A DNA stretch of 64,000 nucleotides, from assembly GCA_944390765.1 (NCBI GenBank), contig CALXQM010000007.1:1-64000 (forward strand). Reading direction: 5' to 3'. The number at the start of each line of letters is the position of its first letter. Within the stretch, counting starts at the first letter, position 1. The position numbers and the translations under genes were made by a program. The DNA is from an uncultured Alphaproteobacteria bacterium (GTDB lineage Bacteria > Pseudomonadota > Alphaproteobacteria > UBA3830). Positions 7,271-18,401 of this stretch are shown here, in pieces. Below the pieces are notes generated by a model. The model had not been told where the DNA came from. It worked only from the letters and a program-made list of their open reading frames with translations, and did no database searches.

Positions 7271-9433
7271 TTGTTTAATTTATTGCAATCTCAATCTGAT
7301 TTATTTGCAAGTTTAAAAACTTCTTTTTTAGAAGACAATATTTCTGTATTAAAGATTAATGGATTCGAGTCTATATCAAAATTATATGAATATAAAATTT
7401 ACTTTCAATCAAGTGAATTATCAGCTGATGTTGATAAAATCTTAGGAAGTTCAGCTACTATAATACTAAATTCTTCTGATAAAACTAAGTATATTAATGG
7501 AATTATTTCAAATTTCTCTGAAAATGCCGATGTCTTTAAAAATGATTCATATGTGTCTGCTTACTCTTTAATAATTCGTCCAAAACTTTGGCGTCTTACT
7601 TTAGATCAAGATTGTAAAATCTTTCAAAATAAAACCGTTATAGATATTATTAAATCCGTTTTAAAAGATAAAGGAATAACTGATATTTCAGATAAAACAA
7701 GCAAATGTGGGAAAACAAAAAGAGAATATTGCGTTCAATATAATGAAAGCTCTTTTAATTTTATTTCTCGTCTTATGGAGGATGCCGGTATTTTTTATTT
7801 CTTTACTCACGAAGAAAATAAACATACTTTAGTATTATGTGATAGTTCAAGTGTCTACAAGAAAATAGAAGGTCAATCAGAAATAGAATACCTATCAGGT
7901 ATGAATAAAAATATACCTCTAGATAGAATTTATAATATGCGTATTGATGCTTCTATGCATACAGGTGAGTATGCGATGGCAGATTATAATTATAAAACAT
8001 CACAAACAAAATTATTAAGTAAATTACAGACTAAATGGAAAGGAGAAAAATTTTTCGAATATCCTGGTGGATTTAATACTACTAAAGAAGGAGATGATAT
8101 AGCAAAATTAAGAGTGCAAGCAATAGAATTTCATCGTTCGCTTTTATTTGGTTCATCCACTGTTATAAATTTTTCTATTGGAACAAAGTTTACATTGAAG
8201 CACGATTCAAAAAGATTTAAAGGAACATATGTAATATATTCATTTGAACTAAATTTTGAAATTTCCAATAATAATATCTTATTTAATATTGCTTTTACCG
8301 CTTTTAAAGATGATGTTGAGTTTCGCCCAATAAAGGAAACTCCAAAACCAAAAATTTATGGAATTCAGCCCGCAATTGTTGTAGGCCCAAATGGAAAAGA
8401 AATTTATAGAAATGAAGATTTAGCGATCAAGGTAAAATTTTATTGGGATCAATATGGAAAAGATGCGGATACATGTTCTTGTTGGATAAGAGTATCTCAA
8501 CCTTTAGCTGGGAGTGGATATGGAACAGTTCTCGTATCCCGTATAGGACAAGAAGTCGCAGTTTTATTTATAGATGGCAATCCAGATTCTCCAGTTATAA
8601 TAGGTTCACTTTATAATGATCAAAATAAGCCACCATACTCAGATTCTGAAGCAATGATATCAACTTTAAAAACACAAAGCTTTACAAATGATAAAGGTTT
8701 CAATGAAATAAAATTAAACGACGAAAAAGATAAAGAAGAAATTTATATTCATGCGCAAAAAGACAATACAATAGAAATTGAAAATCTTAGAAAAACAACA
8801 ATAAAAAAATCCGATGATATTTTAGAAATTCAAGAAGGTTCTAAAGAAACAAAGTTACTAGCAAAAGGAGATAAATCCGCTAATTATTTATTGGAAATGA
8901 CGAAAGGCGATAAAACAGAAAAAATTACAGAAGGAAATTTTGTTTTTCAAGGAGATAAAGGAAATATGAGTATTACTTTATCGGAGGGGAATTTTTCTCA
9001 ATCATTAAAAAAAGGCAATGTTTCTTTAAAATTAGATAAAGGTAATGAAACTATAGATATAACTGGAGATTGGAAATTAAAAGTATCTGGTAGTGTAACT
9101 ATAGAAGCTGATGGAGATATAACTTTAAAAGGAAAAAACATTTCTTTAAAAGCAAATCAGTCTGTAAAAATAGAATCTGGAACATCATTAGATTTAAAAT
9201 CTGGAACAGCATTAGGTTGCAAGGCTGGTACAGAAATGTCGTGTTCTGCAACTACTAATTTTGCAGTAAAAGCCAATGTTAATGCTGAAATAAAAGCTAA
9301 TGTAGGAGCTACTATTCAAGGAACTGTAAATGCAAAATTATCTGGAGCTATAGCAGAAGTTTCAGGTACTGGAACCGCGAAAGTTTCTGCACCATTAATT
9401 ACAGTGGGAGGAGGAATGGTACAACTTGGATAA
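7271..9433 (+). CDS. vgrG: Type VI secretion spike protein VgrG
   Basis: VgrG trimers form the spike pushed out by a contractile type VI system. About 720 residues: an N-terminal gp27-like barrel domain, the GVQPAIVVGP-like gp5 segment (here GIQPAIVVGPNGKEI), an OB fold with WIRVSQPLAGSGYGT and the IGQEVAVLFIDGNPDSPVIIGS landmark split over 8547-8604, then a long repetitive beta-prism with KGD, KGN and SG-rich units to the end. No effector domain follows the spike. AGAAGGG at 7259-7265 is well spaced for the TTG at 7271; the GTG at 7265 would overlap that site. The MORN gene overlaps the 3' end by 8 bases. Confidence 0.93.
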   Translation: MFNLLQSQSDLFASLKTSFLEDNISVLKINGFESISKLYEYKIYFQSSELSADVDKILGSSATIILNSSDKTKYINGIISNFSENADVFKNDSYVSAYSLIIRPKLWRLTLDQDCKIFQNKTVIDIIKSVLKDKGITDISDKTSKCGKTKREYCVQYNESSFNFISRLMEDAGIFYFFTHEENKHTLVLCDSSSVYKKIEGQSEIEYLSGMNKNIPLDRIYNMRIDASMHTGEYAMADYNYKTSQTKLLSKLQTKWKGEKFFEYPGGFNTTKEGDDIAKLRVQAIEFHRSLLFGSSTVINFSIGTKFTLKHDSKRFKGTYVIYSFELNFEISNNNILFNIAFTAFKDDVEFRPIKETPKPKIYGIQPAIVVGPNGKEIYRNEDLAIKVKFYWDQYGKDADTCSCWIRVSQPLAGSGYGTVLVSRIGQEVAVLFIDGNPDSPVIIGSLYNDQNKPPYSDSEAMISTLKTQSFTNDKGFNEIKLNDEKDKEEIYIHAQKDNTIEIENLRKTTIKKSDDILEIQEGSKETKLLAKGDKSANYLLEMTKGDKTEKITEGNFVFQGDKGNMSITLSEGNFSQSLKKGNVSLKLDKGNETIDITGDWKLKVSGSVTIEADGDITLKGKNISLKANQSVKIESGTSLDLKSGTALGCKAGTEMSCSATTNFAVKANVNAEIKANVGATIQGTVNAKLSGAIAEVSGTGTAKVSAPLITVGGGMVQLG

Positions 9434-10004
9434 TATAGATGATAGTACTGTTGTAGAAGAAATAAAATCTCCTGAAGGAAATCTATTGAAGAGCATTTCA
9501 TTTAAAAATGGAGAAATTCATGGCGAGGTTATAATATATGATGAATTAGGTAATATTGCTCAAAAGTTAACTTATGAAAATGGTATATTAAATGGTTCTG
9601 CAGAATTTTATCAAGATAATGTATTATTGATGACAACTGTATTTAAAAATGGGCTTATGAATGGATTAACTACTTTATTTAGTAATGGAATTAAAAATGG
9701 TGAAGTATTTTTTAGAGATGGATTAATGGAAGGGCATTTTACGACATTTGATAATTTAGGAAGAATTATTCGTGATGTTTTATATGAAAAAGGAAAAATG
9801 AACGGAGAAAGTTATATGTTTTTCCCGAATGGAGTATTGCAAGAGAAATCAATTTATAAAAATGGATTAAAAGAAGGAGAGGTTGTAAGGTATTATCCTT
9901 CTGGTGCCATTCAAGAAGTTTCAAACTTTGTAAATGATAAACCAATTGGTCAGATTCTAACTTATGATGAAAATGGTTCAATAATATCTTGTAAGGATGT
10001 ATAA
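9426..10004 (+). CDS. MORN-repeat (YwqK-like) protein in VgrG cassette
   Basis: A 192-residue protein built almost wholly of about seven MORN_2 type units of 23-24 residues, each with an NGxxxG turn followed by aromatic and GxI positions (for example NGLKEGEVVRYYPSG). One unit in the middle is shortened, so two NG turns lie only about 11 residues apart. The TTG start is supported by GGGAGGAGGAA about 10 bases upstream inside vgrG, and no early in-frame ATG exists. Lying between vgrG and a PAAR-like gene, it could be an adaptor, immunity protein or effector; similar repeats are annotated as YwqK-family antitoxins. The role is inference. Confidence 0.85.
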   Translation: MDNIDDSTVVEEIKSPEGNLLKSISFKNGEIHGEVIIYDELGNIAQKLTYENGILNGSAEFYQDNVLLMTTVFKNGLMNGLTTLFSNGIKNGEVFFRDGLMEGHFTTFDNLGRIIRDVLYEKGKMNGESYMFFPNGVLQEKSIYKNGLKEGEVVRYYPSGAIQEVSNFVNDKPIGQILTYDENGSIISCKDV

Positions 10005-10005
10005 A

Positions 10006-10392
10006 ATGGGATTTTGCGTATGTAATGGGGCTATGACAAATTGTTCATTTGGTTTGGCTCCAGGTATGTTAACGATAATGCCATCTACAGTTGTTTGCTC
10101 TGCTTTGCCAATGGGAACTTGTGTAAACTGCATTCCATTTGTGAATATAACGCCATTTGGATTATGTACAAGTTTAGCAAATCCAATTACTGCCGCACAA
10201 ACAGCAGCAGCATTTGGAGTATTAACACCAGGGACCTGCATTCCAACACCTGTAGGGACTTGGGCACCTTTAAAACCTTCTTTAATAAGTTCAACAGGTC
10301 CTTTATTAACTAATGATTCTATTTTATCTTGTGCTTTTGGAGGAATTATTAAAATTAATATGCCAGCACAATTTCAAGTCATGACTAAGTAA
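10006..10392 (+). CDS. DUF4280 PAAR-like spike-tip protein
   Basis: A 128-residue protein matching the DUF4280 (PAAR-like) pattern: an early CSFGLAP, a central VNCIPFVNITPFGLC, an NPITAAQTAAAFGVLTP segment, CIPTP, and a late LSCAFGGII. The several conserved cysteines are of the metal-binding, tip-forming kind. Such proteins cap the VgrG trimer and sharpen or load the spike. I place the start at 10006, one base after the MORN stop codon; an alternative ATG at 9997 would overlap that gene. No toxin domain is fused. The gene completes a VgrG-MORN-PAAR unit. Confidence 0.88.
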   Translation: MGFCVCNGAMTNCSFGLAPGMLTIMPSTVVCSALPMGTCVNCIPFVNITPFGLCTSLANPITAAQTAAAFGVLTPGTCIPTPVGTWAPLKPSLISSTGPLLTNDSILSCAFGGIIKINMPAQFQVMTK

Positions 10393-10410
10393 TAAGTAAG
10401 GAGAATATTT

Positions 10411-10887
10411 ATGGAGTTTCAACAAGATTGTATTTTTTGTAAAATTGTAAGAGGTGAGAGTCCATCTTATAAAATTTGGGAAGATGAAGAACATTTAGCT
10501 TTTCTATCTATTTATCCAAATACATTAGGTGCTTCAGTAGTAATTCCTAAGAAACATTTTTCAAGTTATGCTTTCCATATGCCAGATGAAGAATTAGCTA
10601 AATTAACAATTAAAGCGGGTATAGTTGGAAGATTATTAGATAAGGCATTTGATGATGTAGGTCGTACTGCATTAATTTATGAAGGATTTGGTATAAATCA
10701 TGTTCATGCCAAATTGTTTCCTTTACATAAAACTGTTGGAGAATGGAAACCAATACATACAGAATATAATAAATATTTTATAGAATATGAAGGTTATGTT
10801 TCTTCACACGAATATCATGGTGACAACCCTGATTTTGAAGAACTTGCAAAAAAAATAAGAAAAGTATCTATTTTAAAAAAAATATAA
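10411..10887 (+). CDS. HIT-family nucleotide-binding protein
   Basis: A 158-residue histidine-triad protein. It opens with CIFCKIVRGE, typical of the Hint/Fhit superfamily, and contains VVIPKKHF. The catalytic loop reads INHVHAKLF, giving H97 and H99, but the third position of the triad (101) is Lys rather than His; this variant is found in some bacterial members. Likely substrates are nucleotidyl conjugates such as AMP derivatives, not determinable here. A GGAG site precedes the ATG, 18 bases after the PAAR-like gene, so cotranscription with the spike genes is possible. Confidence 0.88.
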   Translation: MEFQQDCIFCKIVRGESPSYKIWEDEEHLAFLSIYPNTLGASVVIPKKHFSSYAFHMPDEELAKLTIKAGIVGRLLDKAFDDVGRTALIYEGFGINHVHAKLFPLHKTVGEWKPIHTEYNKYFIEYEGYVSSHEYHGDNPDFEELAKKIRKVSILKKI

Positions 10888-10920
10888 ATATTAACCTTTT
10901 ATCAATATTAAGCTTCTAAC

Positions 10921-10961
10921 ATAATGCTTATTGTAAGTAAAATACTTGCGGTAAGTATTAT
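10921..10961 (+). other. 41-base RNA hairpin with strand-specific pairing
   Basis: The arms 10921-10939 and 10943-10961 pair over 19 positions around an AAA loop. Four pairs are G-U, possible only in RNA read from the plus strand; in minus-strand RNA they would be C-A mismatches. No U tract follows, so it is not a classic terminator. It could be a processing site or mRNA-end stabiliser for the HIT gene, or a leader element of the gene at 11021. Confidence 0.5.
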
Positions 10962-11020
10962 AGAATCTATTGTCCTATACCTTTATTTAAATGGTATTTG
11001 CTAATTAGAAGGATTTTTAT

Positions 11021-12361
11021 ATGAAGAAGTGTTTTATTGTTTTTAGTGTTGTATCTTGGCTGTGTTTTTTTGATGTCAATTCTTCTGTAATTGATAAGTC
11101 ATATTTACCATCATTTCCTGATTTAAAATCAATTGCTGACAATAATAATGTTCAGGATGGAGTAAGATATATTTGTGCAAATATATTAAGCATTATTAAA
11201 GAAACTTTACAAAATAAAAATTTGTCAGGGACGAATGAGGATATTAAACGATTTAAGAATACAATTGGTTATTTAATGGCTTTACAGATTGCATTAGAAC
11301 AAGCAGACACTTTAAATAAAATTTATATGTTATTAAGTTTAAATAAAGAAGGAAAAAGAGCTTTAGAACAAATACAGGAATTATTACAGAAACTGAGAGC
11401 TACATCAAATACCAATGATTTAAGAAATCTTCTAGCAAAATCATGGCCAGTTAGTAATATTGAAATAAGTAAATCTGTATCCCCATTAATTACATCAAAT
11501 CTGTTAAAAATATTAGATAGAAAAGAGCAATTATATAAAGATTGGCAAAACACAAAAAATCTAGATAGTATTTTAAGTATATATAAAGATAATTTACAAA
11601 TAACACAGGAATTATTATTACTTAAACAATCAAATGATGATTTAAATCAATTTCAACAAATAAAATCTTTTGATGAATTTCAAAAATCGAAATTTGTCAA
11701 TATGGAATTGAAAAATTATTTATTAAAGTTAGATGAATCTACGAAATCTATAAAAAACACTAAAAAATTAAAAGATTTAATGCAATTGCCGATAATAAAT
11801 TCGAATATTATTAAAGAAATCAATGAGAAAGATTTACATATAGAAAAATTGATTAAAGAAAATGAGAATATTGAAAAAAGTAAAAAAGAATTAAAACAAT
11901 CATTAGAGGAAACAGTTGATACTGAAAAAAGAAATCATCGTTTTTCTAATCAATTAATAGCAGTTTTAATTAGAGCTTTATGTGGATTTGATTATCGTTG
12001 TAAAAAGTTTGATTTTAGTAAGGATAAAGCAACAAATAAATCTGTTTTAATATCTTCAACTAAAGAAACGTTATCTTATCTAGGTGGTAGTTCTGAAAAT
12101 TTATATATAATTGCAAATAATATTCAAAATGTTCTGCAAATATTATTCACTAGTATAGAATGGGAAACTCGAATAGATGAAATAGAAAAAATTCTACTAG
12201 ATATTAATGATAAAATAAAAGCATTTAATGAGGAAGCTAATTTAATTAAGTTTAATATTCAATACGCACTAGAAATTTTATATGCATTTAAGAAAAATGC
12301 TACTAGACCACCTCGGGACAATGTACAAAATTTTACACAATCATTATTGATAAAAAATTAA
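11021..12361 (+). CDS. Secreted helical/coiled-coil protein of unknown function
   Basis: A 446-residue protein with an N-terminal signal peptide of about 22 residues (MKKCFIVF..., Ala-poor cleavage region near NSS). The mature part is almost entirely predicted helix, lysine- and glutamate-rich, with a heptad-like coiled coil around residues 265-310 (INEKDLHIEKLIKENENIEK). I recognise no family. AGAAGGA lies before the ATG. It follows the VgrG-MORN-PAAR-HIT run on the same strand after a hairpin and meets the PBP1A gene tail to tail with a gap of one base. A host-interaction role is possible but unproven. Confidence 0.75.
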   Translation: MKKCFIVFSVVSWLCFFDVNSSVIDKSYLPSFPDLKSIADNNNVQDGVRYICANILSIIKETLQNKNLSGTNEDIKRFKNTIGYLMALQIALEQADTLNKIYMLLSLNKEGKRALEQIQELLQKLRATSNTNDLRNLLAKSWPVSNIEISKSVSPLITSNLLKILDRKEQLYKDWQNTKNLDSILSIYKDNLQITQELLLLKQSNDDLNQFQQIKSFDEFQKSKFVNMELKNYLLKLDESTKSIKNTKKLKDLMQLPIINSNIIKEINEKDLHIEKLIKENENIEKSKKELKQSLEETVDTEKRNHRFSNQLIAVLIRALCGFDYRCKKFDFSKDKATNKSVLISSTKETLSYLGGSSENLYIIANNIQNVLQILFTSIEWETRIDEIEKILLDINDKIKAFNEEANLIKFNIQYALEILYAFKKNATRPPRDNVQNFTQSLLIKN

Positions 12362-12362
12362 A

Positions 12363-14224
12363 CTACCTTAATGTTTTTATTAAACTATTTAATCTTTTTC
12401 TACGATTATTTTGAATTTTCTTTTTTGTAATATTAATAACTTCTTCAGGTTTTTCTAAATTAAATGCTTCCATCATAAATTTATGCCATACTATTGCAGG
12501 TAAAAGACCTCCAGTCATATTTCGATTCATTGGGCTATTATCATCATTTCCTATCCAAACCCCAGTCACTAATGGATATGAAAATCCTATAAAATTTGCA
12601 TCCCTACTATCATTACTTGTTCCGGTTTTTCCATAACAAGGTATAGGAATTTTTGCTCTTTTTCCTGTTCCATGTTCAACAATTTCTTTAAGTAGGATTT
12701 TCATTTTTTCACAAACTTCTTTTGATATAACTTGTTTTTGTTTTTGTTTATATGCTTTATATAAAACTTTTCCTTTTTGATTTTTTATACTAAGAATACC
12801 AAAAGGTATCATTTTTTCTCCATCAATCATAGTTGCTCCATATGCAGCTGTCATTTCTAATAAATTTGTTCCACTTCCTCCTAGAGCAGTAGAAAAATTA
12901 TTTCCTAAATGACTTGTAATGCCCAGTTCATATGCCTTTTCTACAATAGCTGGCATACCAACTTTTTGAGCCAATCTAATACTACAGGTATTTACAGACT
13001 TAGAAAACGCTTGTAATACACTTATACTTCCTACACTTTGATATTTATAATTTTTTGGTGACCAGCCGCCAATAGTTAAAGGCATATCGCTAATCATATC
13101 GTAAATATCTATTCCATGTTCCAATGCTGTAAGATAAACAAAGTATTTAAAAGATGATCCAAAAGATCGTAATGCTAAAACACGATTAAATTGACTCTCA
13201 CTGTAAGTATGTCCTCCAACCATAGCTCGTACAGCTCCAGTTTTGTCTAGAGAGACAAGAGCCATCTGACCAACACCATTTTTGAATCCTTGAGTATTAA
13301 GTACATTTCTTATTATATAAATTGCATTTTTTTGAAGTTTAGAGTCTAAAGTTGTTCTTATAATTAAGTCTTCATCTCCAATTGTAATCATTTCATTTAT
13401 ATGTTCTATCAACCAATCAGTAAAATATCGGTTTTCATCCATAGGAATTGATATAGATGCTTTTTTTTCAATTTCTTGTAAAGCTTCTTGTTCTTCATCC
13501 TCTGAGATAAATTTTTGTTCTTTCATACTTGATAAAACAATTGTAGCTCTTTTGTCTGATAATTCTTTGTTATAAAAGGGTGAGAACTTATTAGGAGATT
13601 TCAATGTACCAGCTAATTTTGCAGCTTCTAATAAGGTTAAATTTTTTGCTCTTTTTCCAAAAAAACGATAAGCTGCAGCGTCGATACCGTACGCACCAGA
13701 ACCAAAATAAACTCTATTAAGATAAATTGATAAAATTTGTTTTTTACTAAATTTCTTTTCTAACCAAAGTGCTAACACTAATTCTTGCACTTTTCTTTTT
13801 ATAGAACGACTAGGAGAAAGAAACAAATTCTTCGCTAATTGTTGAGATAATGTAGAACCGCCTTGGACAATATGTCCAGAAACAAAATTATTAAAAATCG
13901 CTCTTAATATTCCTAAAAAATCTACTCCATGATGATAATAAAAACGGCGATCTTCTATTGCTATTACAGCATTACTAACATAACGAGGCAATTTATCAAC
14001 GGTAACAACCTCTTTAAATAAATCTCCATAAGTGGCTATATTTTTTCCATCATATGATTCAAATATAATGCTGGCACGTCGACCTTTTGATTCTAAATGA
14101 TTTAAATCAGGCATATCATGAATTAAAAATAAAAAAATAAATACAGAGAAAATAAAAACAAGAATTCCAGCCGAAATAAAAAAATTTTTTATTCGGCTAC
14201 GGGAAAATTTCTTATTTTTAGGCA

Positions 14225-14225
<1 letters not shown>
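12363..14225 (-). CDS. mrcA: Penicillin-binding protein 1A, bifunctional peptidoglycan synthase
   Basis: It polymerises lipid II and crosslinks peptidoglycan in the periplasm. The 620-residue protein has one N-terminal membrane segment (about 12-33), a GT51 transglycosylase domain with EDRRFYYHHGVD and GGSTLSQQLAKN, and a transpeptidase domain with S357xxK360 (SSFK), SVN and YGKTGTS near residue 533. It is shorter than Escherichia coli PBP1A, lacking the OB insert, as in other alphaproteobacterial forms. The start overlaps the gyrB stop by one base. With dapD, dapE and dapF here, it argues for a working murein layer. Confidence 0.93.
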
Positions 14226-16916
<2,691 letters not shown>

Positions 16917-17989
16917 ATTATTCTAATATATTATTTTTTAATATTGATATTTTGTTTTGGACATATTGAATCATTAATACCAGATAATTTAAAAATCAGT
17001 TCTGTTGATGCAAATGCTGTAACAAATGGTTTTTACAAACAAATGAAAAAAATTAAATCTAGTATGAATAATTAACATCAGCTGATGATTTACTGAAAGT
17101 TACATTGCCAATTTATATATGTCGTGTAAGTGTAAATAATATTGTACAATATAATACGAACATATTAGATGAAACGTTTTTCTTGCGTATGGTGATGTTC
17201 GACAATTCAGAAACAAGATCTTTAAAGGTTAAGGATGATACAGGTTTTTTTGCTTGAATTAATCAATAGCCTTAGAAAATTAGTTGTTTCCAATTTTGGA
17301 CTTGCAGAAATTGATGAAAGTTTTTTTGCTGAGAATTCCTGTTGATAATTTTCGTAACGAGAAATTATATAATGTTTATAAAGACATTGATATTTCTCAA
17401 AGTGAAAGTATAGAGTTATTAAACAAATTATTTGAATGTAATAAGTTGTTTCGGAAATATGAGCCAATGGAAATGTCTTTTATGTTAAAATTATGTATTA
17501 ATAAAAATAAAAGATGGTGGTTTAGTTCCTTATTTAAAAGTGTTAATCCCGATATGGGATCTTATTTTTCTGCTGTGTCAGGTGTCTTTATAAATAAAGC
17601 TATTCAACTTATTCATGCCGTCTAAAAGAAACAAGTGATCCTATTATTAAAAAAAAGCTTTGAATATATTTAAAGATAATATAAATATTCATACACCATC
17701 AGTTGCTATGCCTAAAGATTATGCTATTGCAATACTAAATTTCTTGTCTCAAGGGAAAGGAATATTTCATTTATTTAATCCGATGGATTTTTGGATTGTG
17801 AATCTTTTATGCTTAAATGATGGAGAAAATTTAAGTCAAGATGAGAATGATTTTTGGATAAAATGTATTATAAGTTCCTGGAAATCAAAATTTATTATTC
17901 AAAATGTATTACAAGAATATGAAAAGTTTTTTAGTCAAAATAAAATGAATATAGAACAGGATATAGTTAAAAGAAGATTAAAGGATTAA
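16917..17989 (+). pseudogene. Decayed secreted-protein gene with at least four frame changes
   Basis: A coherent protein of about 355 residues can be read only by switching frame. The pieces are 16917-17075 (signal-peptide-like start, ends SSMNN stop), 17075-17257 (DDLLKVTLPIY... stop), 17253-17345 (LELINSLRKLVV... stop), about 17331-17625 (LRIPVDNFRNEK... stop) and about 17627-17989 (KETSDPIIKKKALNIF... stop). Breaks fall near poly-T and poly-A runs. A strong AGGAGG at 16905 is followed at the right distance by ATT where an ATG would be expected. The family is not recognised; the intact gene was probably exported. Assembly indels are an alternative explanation. Confidence 0.75.
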
Positions 17990-18148
17990 TGTATATCCAT
18001 TAAGATATAATATATTAAAAATAATTATAGGATTAAAGTAAAATCATAATATAGTATACTTTTTGTAAGATATTCTTGTATGTTATTACTGCAATTCATA
18101 AAATAATAAATCTAATGTATAAAATATGATATTATTTTAAGTTAACTC

Positions 18149-18177
18149 TTGAAATTCTTGTAATTTTTGTTTTAATA
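18149..18177 (+). promoter_or_regulatory. Possible promoter of the rpmF operon
   Basis: TTGAAA at 18149-18154, then 17 bases, then TTAATA at 18172-18177, 35 bases before the rpmF start codon. The -10 element is a weak match. Confidence 0.3.
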
Positions 18178-18212
18178 AGAAAATATTTAGTAGAATTATT
18201 AGGAATTGAGTT

Positions 18213-18401
18213 ATGGCAGCACCAAAGAAAAAAGTTTCAAAATCGAAAAGAGATATGCGTAGATCTCATTTAGCTTTAACACCTACAAATACAGTTCCTT
18301 GCCCTAATTGTGGAGAAGCGAAACTTCCGCATCATTTATGTAAGACTTGTGGAATGTATAATGGTAATCAAGTTTTGAAAGATAAGCGTCAAATAGCATA
18401 A
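18213..18401 (+). CDS. rpmF: 50S ribosomal protein L32
   Basis: A 62-residue ribosomal protein with the family start MAAPKKKVSKSKRDMRRSH, then a zinc-ribbon CPNCGEAKLPHHLCKTCG with all four cysteines kept. It heads the operon with plsX, whose ATG overlaps the rpmF stop by one base. The rpmF-plsX-fabH-ihfA order is common in alphaproteobacteria and links ribosome and membrane synthesis. Confidence 0.97.
   Translation: MAAPKKKVSKSKRDMRRSHLALTPTNTVPCPNCGEAKLPHHLCKTCGMYNGNQVLKDKRQIA

Noticed and set aside
9426-10004. Toxin enzyme in the VgrG cassette
   Set aside because: The protein is MORN repeat throughout; no nuclease, lipase or ADP-ribosyl motif is visible.
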